From contig PBMZ01000165.1 in assembly GCA_002722955.1 (NCBI GenBank), positions 1 through 64,000 of the forward strand: a DNA stretch of 64,000 bases, given 5' to 3'. Below the pieces are notes generated by a model, which worked only from the letters and a program-made list of their open reading frames with translations, did no database searches and had not been told where the DNA came from. This DNA is from Planctomycetaceae bacterium. GTDB lineage: Bacteria > Planctomycetota > Planctomycetia > Planctomycetales > Planctomycetaceae. This document shows positions 28,025 to 35,869 of the stretch, one piece after another. Both the position numbers and the translations under genes were made by a program. Within the stretch, counting starts at the first letter, position 1. Each line of letters begins with the position of its first letter.

Positions 28025-28171
28025 GCCATCACTCTCCGAGTGATGGCCCTCGCGAACACGTAGTGAAATGTTCTCAAGGCCGAGATTCTGCTTCTCGTTT
28101 CGAGCTCTGCTTGAGGCACACCTTCTCGATTGATCCGTCACCGAAGGCTCATCACTCTCCGAGTGATGGCT
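28025..28171. repeat. Pair of ACTCTCCGAGT hairpins between convergent genes
   Basis: Two copies of the hairpin ATCACTC-TCC-GAGTGAT lie at 28025-28047 (stem of 10 with flanks GCC/GGC) and 28150-28171, about 125 bases apart. The core and the TAGCC flank match the inverted repeat at 5141-5199. They sit between the ends of uvrC (plus) and the oxidoreductase gene (minus) and may work as bidirectional 3' end structures. Confidence 0.85.
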
Positions 28172-28178
28172 ACTTTGG

Positions 28179-29234
28179 CTATATGCGAGATTGAATCGCG
28201 ATCGTCTTGCCCTCTTTTGAGGACTCCAATCCCGCCAGCATGATTTCGGTTATGTGACGAGCCGACCGGGCGTTGCACAGCTCAGGTTGTGCTCCCGCTT
28301 GGATACAGCGAATCCAATGCTGATGAGAATTCTCATCGGGAAAGGCTGAGACTTCGACAGTCTCGGAGATTAAGTCCGCATCCTCGTCAACCAACGAACT
28401 CGGTCGGTAGTGAATCAGCGGTTGATCACGACCGTGCACCGCGACCTTGCCCAACGTGCCATGAATCGAGAATTCGCTGGTGCGTGCAGGATCGCACCAT
28501 CCGGTCTCCGCAGTTCCCAGAGCACCACACTCAAAATCCAACAACAACGCCGCCGTGTCTTCCAAACGAGTTGGCTTGTTGGCCGTCGTCAACCGTGCGG
28601 TGACGGCAGTGACCGAACCAAGAATCGTGACCAGATTCGCGATCGCATAAACGCCCATGTCAAACAAAGCACCAACGTCGGCTTTGTCGGCATCGAAAAA
28701 CCACAAATCGTCTTCGGTCTCTTCGGCGAAAATCTGCTGAATCCCGGCGTAGTAAACTTCCGGCCCACCATGACTGTGCCGAGCTCTGGCTGCCGAGATC
28801 TTGCCTAACACACCGTCTTGCACCATCTGCCGCGCGGCCAAAGTCGATGGCTTCGAATAGAACGGCAGTGCCAGCACCGTCCGGTCGGTCTGTTCCGCGG
28901 CCTGGACAAACTCGTCCGCTTCGCTCATGGACGTGCTGAGTGGTTTTTGCATGTGAACGTGCTTGCCCGCGGCCAGCGCTTTCAAACCCCACTCGACATG
29001 CAACGGGTGAGGCACCGCGATGATGACGCCATCAATCGAATCGTCCGCGATGACCGCTTCGAAATCTTGAGTCCATGCAGACACATCGAACTTGTCACAC
29101 AACGTCTGCAAACGAGACTCTCGGCGCCCGCTGATCAAGACAACTTCGGCCCCGTCAACGGTTTGCATTTCGGGCAAGTGCAACTTTGCCGCAATCCCAC
29201 CAGCACCGATGATACCAATGCGTAGCTTGCTCAT
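28179..29234 (-). CDS. Gfo/Idh/MocA-family oxidoreductase
   Basis: A 351-residue NAD(P)-dependent dehydrogenase-type protein. The N-terminal Rossmann motif is LRIGIIGAGGIAAKLHLPEM; later come DGVIIAVPHPLHVEWGLKAL, the HMQKPLSTS motif (where most members have EKP), and a C-terminal alpha/beta domain with ALFDMGVYAIANLVTILGSV. No signal peptide. Members oxidise or reduce sugars and cyclitols; the substrate is not evident. It precedes the Nramp-like gene (27-base gap, same strand), so the two may share a transcript with the transporter first. Confidence 0.88.
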   Translation of the reverse strand: MSKLRIGIIGAGGIAAKLHLPEMQTVDGAEVVLISGRRESRLQTLCDKFDVSAWTQDFEAVIADDSIDGVIIAVPHPLHVEWGLKALAAGKHVHMQKPLSTSMSEADEFVQAAEQTDRTVLALPFYSKPSTLAARQMVQDGVLGKISAARARHSHGGPEVYYAGIQQIFAEETEDDLWFFDADKADVGALFDMGVYAIANLVTILGSVTAVTARLTTANKPTRLEDTAALLLDFECGALGTAETGWCDPARTSEFSIHGTLGKVAVHGRDQPLIHYRPSSLVDEDADLISETVEVSAFPDENSHQHWIRCIQAGAQPELCNARSARHITEIMLAGLESSKEGKTIAIQSRI

Positions 29235-29260
29235 GTCTTTCGATGCTCACGCCGTAGGTC

Positions 29261-31255
29261 TTAAATCAAGCCAAACTTCTGCAGTGCCGAGACCGTTGCA
29301 ATCACCCAGAAAAACGAACCGGACGCGAACAAACAAATTCGCACGAACCAGTTCGGCCGCAAGTGCTTCGGCAACAAAATGCAATTTACAGCCAGCGTGT
29401 GCCAGCAACTGAATCCCAACGCAAAGTTAAAGATCGTCGTCGCGATCGTCAGCAAGCTGGTTGGTTGCTCGAGCGACAGCATAGCCATCCCAAAGAAACC
29501 GTAGATGACTAGAACAGTGAAGTAAACATAGCGAATGTTCTTCGGCGGCATCTTTCGCAGCATCGCGCTGGACGTCCAAAACACGTCGACCCAACGACGA
29601 ATAACGCCATCAGCGGTGGTCGCCATGCTCGGTGCGAGAACCAGGAAGCCGCAGAACAAAGTCATGAACCAGAAGAAGCCGCCCAGGCTACCGCCGACTC
29701 GTTCTTCGACTGCGCCCGCCGTCATTGCTGCTGCCGTCCACTTGTCTGCTTCCGTGCCGCGCTGCAGGAACTCAACAGACAACATGCTGGGCAAAGCCAA
29801 GCCGATGAAACAAGCGGGCATCCAAACACCCAATTGGTCACGCACGACATGCTTGTACCATCGCTTCCAACGAGGCATGGCTTCTTCCGTCGGTTCGAAA
29901 ACAGCACCGACGTGAGACAACTGGATGTCTTGGCCGCCAACGACACTGGGAATGGCCCCGACGTGATGTCCCATGCCCCAACCTTGATCACGCGTGTAAT
30001 TACTGATCGGTGTATTTGAAAGTCCGCCTGATCCAGAGATCGCGACCAAAGCGGACAAGAATGCGATCAGCGACCAATCGATATCAGGCCTTTGTTCTGA
30101 TGTGAAGAGATTGCCGACTCGGTCGCCGTCACGCGTACCGTCGCCATCGACATCGATGCACGGTAAGAGTTGCCCCTTGGCGTCCTTGAATCGAATTTGC
30201 TTACCACCGTCAACGCGTTCGAGTTGATACGTGCCGTCGGTTTGGCCATCGCCATCGGTGTCGATCGTGACAGTTTCGTCAGGTTCGTTGTCTTGATCCA
30301 AGTCAGGCCACCACACGGGACTCTCGTCATTGCCCAGATTGACCATGGGGTCGGGTTTGCCATCTTGGTCGATGTCAGTCGCATATGCGGCTTTGAAAAC
30401 CGTGCCAAACTTCAGAGACAAAGACGGCTCCATCACATCGATTACACCGTCGCTGTCCCAGTCTTCGCCGGGATCAAGCTGATCGTTTCCATTTAGATCC
30501 TCGGCCGCTCGGATCGGAACGTTGCCAAACTTGAAAAACCCGCTGCAGATTTCGACCCACGTGCCGCTTGAGGAATAAAACAAAGCCAAGATCAACAAGA
30601 AGCCCATCACCGTAACGATCTTGAAGGTCATGATTCCCTTCAGCGCGTTGTAGATCTTTCCGCCGAAGATCAATGGCAGCAATGCAGCCAAGAAGATGGC
30701 GTAACCAAGCACGCGCAACAGCGTTTCGTGCGACATCGTAATGCCAAGAATCGTGGCGACGCCCTCTTGCGCATTCGGGACCTCACCTAGAATGACCGCA
30801 GCGAGAGGTGTCGCCGCACTCGCCGCCAGATACGGGAACACCGACCCGAAATCGAGCAACAAATAGAGCAACACCCAGAACATAGGATGGGGCAGCAGCC
30901 GGAACTTGCCAGTAAAAATCGGCTCGCCGGAATACAACGTGTAGCGACTGATCTCGATGTTATAAATGACTAGGCCCAAGACACTCATCGTGGCCAACCA
31001 CAACATGGCCCCGCCGTATTTTGCCGTGACAATCGGTCCAACAAGCCACTCGCCGCCACCAATCGCAGCTCCACCCATCAAGAGTCCCGGTCCCAACATT
31101 TGAAACCAGTTCTTAGCGGTAAACTTCGGAGCGTCGATCAGCTCGCCAGTTTCCCACTGCGGCATCGCTTGAGAACCAGGATGCGGTGCCTCGTAGGAGT
31201 TTTCTTGATTGGCAACGTCGGGAGTCTCACCGGCCGGATTGTTGGGCTCAGACAT
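29261..31255 (-). CDS. Nramp-like transporter with inserted calcium-type loop domain
   Basis: A 664-residue membrane protein. Residues ~50-235 and ~390-664 form about eleven helices with Nramp-like features (LGPGLLMGGAAIGGGEWLVG where Nramp has DPGN, and ALVAISGSGGLSNTPI). Between helices at residues ~250-390 lies a hydrophilic insertion with six Asp-rich loops: DLNGNDQLDPGED (253), DWDSDGVID, DIDQDGKPD (294), DLDQDNEPDE (318), DTDGDGQTDG (332), DVDGDGTRDG (368). These match EF-hand/dockerin/thrombospondin-3-type calcium loops. Substrate unclear; the canonical metal-binding DPGN is not seen, so metal transport is not certain. Family call moderate, insertion clear. Confidence 0.78.
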   Translation of the reverse strand: MSEPNNPAGETPDVANQENSYEAPHPGSQAMPQWETGELIDAPKFTAKNWFQMLGPGLLMGGAAIGGGEWLVGPIVTAKYGGAMLWLATMSVLGLVIYNIEISRYTLYSGEPIFTGKFRLLPHPMFWVLLYLLLDFGSVFPYLAASAATPLAAVILGEVPNAQEGVATILGITMSHETLLRVLGYAIFLAALLPLIFGGKIYNALKGIMTFKIVTVMGFLLILALFYSSSGTWVEICSGFFKFGNVPIRAAEDLNGNDQLDPGEDWDSDGVIDVMEPSLSLKFGTVFKAAYATDIDQDGKPDPMVNLGNDESPVWWPDLDQDNEPDETVTIDTDGDGQTDGTYQLERVDGGKQIRFKDAKGQLLPCIDVDGDGTRDGDRVGNLFTSEQRPDIDWSLIAFLSALVAISGSGGLSNTPISNYTRDQGWGMGHHVGAIPSVVGGQDIQLSHVGAVFEPTEEAMPRWKRWYKHVVRDQLGVWMPACFIGLALPSMLSVEFLQRGTEADKWTAAAMTAGAVEERVGGSLGGFFWFMTLFCGFLVLAPSMATTADGVIRRWVDVFWTSSAMLRKMPPKNIRYVYFTVLVIYGFFGMAMLSLEQPTSLLTIATTIFNFALGFSCWHTLAVNCILLPKHLRPNWFVRICLFASGSFFWVIATVSALQKFGLI

Positions 31256-31436
31256 GCGTTAACTCATTGGAAAGAGAATGAAAACGTGGTGTAGGATGGT
31301 TGTCTCATTACAACGCAACCAGTAGTGTTCGTCAAAGGCACACAATCGAAGATTCTACTGACGGCCACTTGTCGCTATCTAGTTTGTTTTTGAACTACGC
31401 TTTGGACGCTTAATGACTTTGTGGTACAATTTGCTG

Positions 31437-31775
31437 ATGGCCACTCAGCTTTCACTCGACCGTCTTATCCACCCCGTGGGAGAGTGTTTGACTCTCGAAA
31501 CTGCGGTACGTTTGGCCAACTTGAAGGCAGATTCAGAACTTCAAAGTCGGGTCGATGAATTGGCCGAAAAGGCTAATCAAGGTACGCTAACATCTGCTGA
31601 GCGATCCGAGTATGAACAGTTTGTAAGTTTCTCGGAATTTGTCACATTGCTCAAACTCAGAGCTCGTGATGTGCTTGATCACGCGGCAAATAACAGATGG
31701 ATGCAGAGACTCGTAGTCATGTTCGTGAACGAGCTGGGTATCGTTGTGAATACTGCCGCTTGCCAGAGCAGCTAG
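31437..31775 (+). CDS. Small helical protein upstream of HNH nuclease
   Basis: A 112-residue charged helical protein from ATG 31437 (AVRLANLKADSELQSRVDEL, SAERSEYEQFVSFSEFVTLL). Short proteins like this commonly precede HNH endonuclease genes of planctomycetes and cyanobacteria. The last ~30 residues (after KLRARDVLD) overlap the HNH start in another frame and look non-native; in a different frame the protein would stop at TAA 31691-31693, six bases before the HNH ATG, so a base may be missing here too. Function unknown. Confidence 0.55.
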   Translation: MATQLSLDRLIHPVGECLTLETAVRLANLKADSELQSRVDELAEKANQGTLTSAERSEYEQFVSFSEFVTLLKLRARDVLDHAANNRWMQRLVVMFVNELGIVVNTAACQSS

Positions 31776-32094
31776 TTTGGTGACGTCTCACATTGAGCAT
31801 GTCTATGCTCAACAGCATACCACCGATGACAGCTTGGAGAATCTCTGTTTAGCCTGCCCGCGATGCAATCTGCAAAAGGGACCAAACTTGACGACAATTG
31901 ATGCGGAATTTGGCAAGATCGTGCCGTTGTTTCATCCTCGTCAACAGAATTGGCAAGAACACTTTGAAGTACAGGAATACCACATTGTTGGCCGGACAAC
32001 GACGGGATGAGCGACCGTCGCATTGTTGAAAATGAACGAACGGCAAAAGGTTGAGGCACGTCACGCGCTCATCCGTCGTGGAGAATTCGGGTAG
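31697..32094 (+). pseudogene. HNH endonuclease, broken by a frameshift and a stop
   Basis: ATG 31697 starts the usual HNH N-terminus (MDAETRSHVRERAGYRCEYC, first zinc CxxC pair, then RLPEQLVW) and meets a TGA at 31781. The next frame carries the rest: TSHIEHVYAQQH with the catalytic His, NLCLACPRCNLQKGPN with the second CxxC, and IVPLFHPRQQNWQEHFEVQE. That frame hits TGA at 32008-32010 where CGA (Arg of TGRATV) is expected, then continues with the family's C-terminus (NERQKVEARHALIRRGEFG) to TAG 32094. One lost T near 31780 and one C-to-T change explain both defects. HNH proteins cut DNA, often in mobile or defence settings. Confidence 0.82.
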
Positions 32095-32110
32095 ATTCTG
32101 GCATCTTCCA

Positions 32111-33916
32111 CTACCGATCCCACGGAAACAGCAATGTTGGCGTGTTCGTGTAGCGTTTCATCTTCAAGTTCAGCTTGGCCCCACAGCCTGCGGCAAGTTT
32201 GACTTTGAACGTTGAACCGTTGACGGCGAGTGTCTTGCCGCCGGTTTCGGCGGATAGAATTTGATGCTCGCCGTAGCCGCCTCCTTGGATGATGACGGTT
32301 TTGTCGTGCAGTTGATCGGTGTTGACCAACGTGACGGACGTGGCGTCTTGAGTCATCTTGTCGATCAACGCGGCCACTCCGTCGGGGATGCCGGCTCGGC
32401 GTTTGTCGGCGTCGAAGTAACGCAATCGAGCGTGCAGGACGAGGCCTTGGCGGCCGGGATAGAGGGCTCCCATCATTAACTCGCCCAAGGATTGCACGGA
32501 ACACGGGTTTAACTGCATGGGGTCGTCGGCAAGCCGTGTATCAGGTGTTGTCTTATCGGCCTTCATCTCGGCGACGTGTTTTCGGACGCTGGCGAAGTCG
32601 GCTCGCATGGAGGTCTCGGGGAAGTTGGCATTCCGACCGCGAAGGTAGTTCAACCACGCATCACCTTCGACGTGTTTACGATCGGCTTCTTCCAACGTGC
32701 AATAGAAGATTTCGCGAGCGCCTTGAGTGTAAGGCGATGCCGAGTACGCATACCAACCATCATCGCCGTACATCGCGGGATACATTTTCTTGCCGTCGAC
32801 GACTTTGGCGTTCGAGTTGACGACTTTGATTTGTTCTCGCCAAGGATTGATGTAGCTGCGATCGCCGGTCATCAAGAACGCGTTCATCAAGCCTTTCAGG
32901 CCCAAACCAGTCGTGTTGCGATTCGCCATCGCGCCGGTCTGCGGGACCTCGACCGTGAACGACCAGCCGTAGACTCCGCCGTACCACTTGCCACCGGCGG
33001 CGCTTCCGGGTTTGCCATCGAGTCCGATGTTGGACGGAATGATGTTGCCGTTCTTGATCATGCGGTCTCGCCAAGCGCCGCAGTATTCCAAGATCCAGTC
33101 ACGATAGCGTTTCTCGTGCGTGGTCGCGAAGGCATTGAAGGCCAGCGATGTCGACAGCAGGTTCTGCGGATGGTCGCCGATGATGTCGTTGTAGTCTTTG
33201 AAGTGAGCCACCATCTCGCTGTAGTTGCGTTCTCCGTGACCCAGCGAGAATCGATGTTCGACCTCGATCGGATCGCCCGCCCAGTCCAAACCCGTCGCCT
33301 TACGAAGCAACGGGCCGCGGCTACCGTTGAACATGCTGCGGATGATTTTGTGTTTCGGGTCGTAGTTGGGAGCTTGCGGGTCATCGTTCAAATAGAAACC
33401 GGCAAACCGACGGACTCGCTTGCGATAGAACTCGTCGTTCGGATCGGAAAGGCCCTGCATGCTGAACACGACTAGCCCTTCTGCGTTGTGCAGCCAATCG
33501 AACATGCAAGGGAACTCTCTGTAGTACATGCCGTCGCGAGCAAACGGGACCTCGACGGTCTTGGCTTCCGTGTATTGCCGCAAGTGGCCTTCCCACGCCT
33601 TCTTGTACATTTCCAGCACTCGGTCGGGGCCGCCCAATGCGTGAAACAGCGGCCAGTGCAGCAAGTTCTCGATCGCATCATCGGGACCGTCGTCGCCACC
33701 CCAACGCTCGACGCACATCAAGTAGCCTCGCTCGTCGAAGTAGCGTTTGAAGAATTCCTCGCAGGCGGCCGAGTTGGCTCGTATCAACTCACGCTCCAAC
33801 ACCGCCCAATTCGGCGGCGCCATCGGTTGGTCGATGACGACTTTCTGAGCGTGTGCTGTTTGTGCAGCAATGGTGATGGCGAAAAACAAAACAACAGCGG
33901 AGATTGAGTTCTTCAT
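32111..33916 (-). CDS. Secreted protein of unknown function, 601 residues
   Basis: ATG 33916 starts a signal peptide (MKNSISAVVLFFAITIAAQT, cleavage near AHA). The mature part is rich in Trp/Tyr/His/Asp with helical segments (ENLLHWPLFHALGGPDRVLE, YNDIIGDHPQNLLSTSLAFN, LEYCGAWRDRMIKNGNIIPS, GWSFTVEVPQTGAMANRNTT) suggestive of an alpha/alpha-toroid glycan-active fold, ending in a beta-rich domain. I do not recognise a named family. Upstream in-frame extension passes through the inverted repeat at 33940 and was rejected. It is divergent from the SMP-30-like gene; both could serve sugar-acid or polysaccharide breakdown, an inference from context only. Confidence 0.72.
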   Translation of the reverse strand: MKNSISAVVLFFAITIAAQTAHAQKVVIDQPMAPPNWAVLERELIRANSAACEEFFKRYFDERGYLMCVERWGGDDGPDDAIENLLHWPLFHALGGPDRVLEMYKKAWEGHLRQYTEAKTVEVPFARDGMYYREFPCMFDWLHNAEGLVVFSMQGLSDPNDEFYRKRVRRFAGFYLNDDPQAPNYDPKHKIIRSMFNGSRGPLLRKATGLDWAGDPIEVEHRFSLGHGERNYSEMVAHFKDYNDIIGDHPQNLLSTSLAFNAFATTHEKRYRDWILEYCGAWRDRMIKNGNIIPSNIGLDGKPGSAAGGKWYGGVYGWSFTVEVPQTGAMANRNTTGLGLKGLMNAFLMTGDRSYINPWREQIKVVNSNAKVVDGKKMYPAMYGDDGWYAYSASPYTQGAREIFYCTLEEADRKHVEGDAWLNYLRGRNANFPETSMRADFASVRKHVAEMKADKTTPDTRLADDPMQLNPCSVQSLGELMMGALYPGRQGLVLHARLRYFDADKRRAGIPDGVAALIDKMTQDATSVTLVNTDQLHDKTVIIQGGGYGEHQILSAETGGKTLAVNGSTFKVKLAAGCGAKLNLKMKRYTNTPTLLFPWDR

Positions 33917-33939
33917 AGTTGTGCTCTTCTCTTCATTGA

Positions 33940-34037
33940 AACCCGATGCGTCAGCGAGGGATTGGTCACACGTGGTCGCAAGCAATTTGCATCCTGAACG
34001 AACACGTGTGACCAATCCCTCGCTGACGCGTCGGGTT
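33940..34037. repeat. Inverted repeat, 35-base arms (AACCCG...GCGAGG family)
   Basis: The arms 33940-33974 and 34003-34037 are reverse complements with one mismatch in 35 positions, around a 28-base loop. The outer word AACCCG and the inner GCGAGG/ATT recur in the repeat at 46253-46315. It lies between two divergent genes, next to both promoters. Confidence 0.92.
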
Positions 34038-34151
34038 ACTATGCATTTCTGTACAACTCGTGCAGGCAGTTGACAAACACGTCTTCAAGTCGGCACAGTA
34101 CCAAAATCAACGCTCACGTAACACCACCCACAACTTATGGAGTTCCTCAAC

Positions 34152-35219
34152 ATGAAATCGGTGAGTACCCCAATGCGTTTTCTCTTAACCGTCGCGCTGG
34201 CTTTGTTGACTCTCAACGTTGCTCAAGCGGACCATCACAAACTGAAGATCGTCGACAAAGCAGGCATCGTTGCCAAAGGCGCCAAGTTAGAACTTTTATT
34301 CGAAGGTGGCTGCGTTCTGACCGAAGGTGTGGCGGCCGGGCATGACGGAATGATGTACTTCAGTGACATCACGTTCTCGCATCAATGTGTTGACGACAAG
34401 GGAGCCATCGAGGCGGGACATATTTGGAAGTTCAACCCGAAGACGAAAAAGACCGTCGTCTTTCGTTCTCCCAGCGGCATGTCGAATGGCATCAAGTTTG
34501 ATGCTCACGGCAACATGCTGGTCGCGGAAGGTGCCGATTACGGCGGACGTCGAATCATTCGCACGGACATGAAAACCGGCAAGAGTTACATCATCGCGGG
34601 CATGTACGAAGGCCGCCCTTTCAACGCTTGCAACGACATCACCATCGATGAAAAGGGGCGCATCTACTTCAGTGATCCAAGGTATCTTGGCCACGAATCC
34701 GTCGATCAGCCGGTGATGGGTGTTTACCGCATCGACACCGACGGCTCGATCCATCGCATCATCACCGACGCGGGCAAGCCCAATGGTGTTTGCGTTTCTC
34801 CGGATCAGAAGTCGTTCTACTTGGTCAGCAACGACAACGGAGCCACCGGCTTTGAACGCTTGCCTAAAGACGTCAAGCTGCACAAAGGCCGCATGGCATT
34901 GTTGGCGTACGACTTGGCCGCCGACGGCACTGCCAAGTTCCACAAGGTGTTGGTCGACTACGCACCCGAAGACGGCCCCGATGGATTAGTCGCCGATGCA
35001 GAAGGCAACTTGTATGTCGCCGTCCGCGATGAAACTCGCCCCGGCATCGTTTGCTACTCGCCCGAGGGTAAAGAGTTGGCTTACATCCAAACAGAAGTTC
35101 CCACCAACGTCGGCTTCGGCCGCGGCGCCGAACGCAAGGTACTGTACATCACGGCGGGTAAGAGCCTGTATCGAATCAAACTGACGAAAGATGGCTACGA
35201 GCTGCCTGCTCCGAAATAG
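34152..35219 (+). CDS. Secreted SMP-30/gluconolactonase-like beta-propeller
   Basis: A 355-residue exported protein with signal peptide (MRFLLTVALALLTLNVAQAD). The SMP-30/LRE-like six-bladed propeller follows: FEGGCVLTEGVAAGHDGMMY (with the metal-ligand Glu), GMSNGIKFDAHGNMLVAEG, NACNDITIDEKGRIYFSDPR (Asn/Asp ligands), GKPNGVCVSPDQKSFYLVSN and APEDGPDGLVADAEGNLYVA. Such enzymes open sugar lactones such as gluconolactone using a divalent metal. The ATG at 34152 was chosen over 34137 because GGAG lies 10 bases upstream of it. Monocistronic on the plus strand. Confidence 0.9.
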   Translation: MKSVSTPMRFLLTVALALLTLNVAQADHHKLKIVDKAGIVAKGAKLELLFEGGCVLTEGVAAGHDGMMYFSDITFSHQCVDDKGAIEAGHIWKFNPKTKKTVVFRSPSGMSNGIKFDAHGNMLVAEGADYGGRRIIRTDMKTGKSYIIAGMYEGRPFNACNDITIDEKGRIYFSDPRYLGHESVDQPVMGVYRIDTDGSIHRIITDAGKPNGVCVSPDQKSFYLVSNDNGATGFERLPKDVKLHKGRMALLAYDLAADGTAKFHKVLVDYAPEDGPDGLVADAEGNLYVAVRDETRPGIVCYSPEGKELAYIQTEVPTNVGFGRGAERKVLYITAGKSLYRIKLTKDGYELPAPK

Positions 35220-35307
35220 GTTTGAATCGACAGGAAGATTGAGGACAGGAAAATTATGTACAGGTATTCATCTTGCTGTCTTTTTTGTTGTGCGGCTCTA
35301 AACGTTC

Positions 35308-35369
35308 GGCAGAGGAATGAGGGCAAAGGAATGACAATCCTGGTATTCCTTTGCCCCCATTCCTCTGCC
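35308..35369. repeat. Inverted repeat, 25-base arms
   Basis: The arms 35308-35332 (GGCAGAGGAATGAGGGCAAA...) and 35345-35369 are reverse complements with one mismatch, around a 12-base loop. It lies 30 bases before the GNAT gene start, in its likely leader or promoter. Confidence 0.9.
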
Positions 35370-35398
35370 TATCAAAACACCGCCTCTATAGGTATTGG

Positions 35399-35860
35399 AT
35401 GCACATTCGCAAATACAAACCGGGTGAAGAACAAGAGCTTTGGAATCTGTTCTACAATACCGTGCGCGCCGTGAACCTTGCCGACTACACCCAACAGCAA
35501 GTCGAAGCGTGGGCCCCGGATGATGCCGATATGAGCAAGTGGCACAAGCGTATCGAAGGCATCAATCCATACGTGTGCATCGAGGACGACGCGATCATCG
35601 GCTACACCGATCTTCAGCCGGAAGGATACATCGACCACTTCTACGTGCATCATCAAAGGCAGCGCCGCGGTGTTGGCAAACTGTTGTATGAAACGGTCGA
35701 AACCGAGGCTCTCAGAAAGCAAATCGCACAGCTGACGTCCGAGGTTAGCATTACCGCGCGGCCGTTTTTTGAATCGTGCGGGTTTGAGGTCGTCGAGCCT
35801 CAAGAGGTTTACATTGGCGACATTGCCTTCCGAAACTTCAAAATGCGAAAGAGCCTGTAA
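35399..35860 (+). CDS. GNAT-family N-acetyltransferase
   Basis: A 153-residue protein: HIRKYKPGEEQELWNLFYNT at the N-terminus and the acetyl-CoA-binding region IDHFYVHHQRQRRGVGKLLY (Q/R-x-x-G-x-G/A) in the middle, then ITARPFFESCGFEVVEPQEV. The substrate is not apparent. ATG 35399 fits the conserved start. It is convergent with the pterin operon, with only 9 bases between stop codons. Confidence 0.9.
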   Translation: MHIRKYKPGEEQELWNLFYNTVRAVNLADYTQQQVEAWAPDDADMSKWHKRIEGINPYVCIEDDAIIGYTDLQPEGYIDHFYVHHQRQRRGVGKLLYETVETEALRKQIAQLTSEVSITARPFFESCGFEVVEPQEVYIGDIAFRNFKMRKSL

Positions 35861-35869
35861 CCAACAGTG

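Noticed and set aside
1632-32010. In-frame TGA codons as selenocysteine or recoding
   Set aside because: No SECIS-like structure seen, the residues replaced are not Cys, and other genes end normally at TGA.
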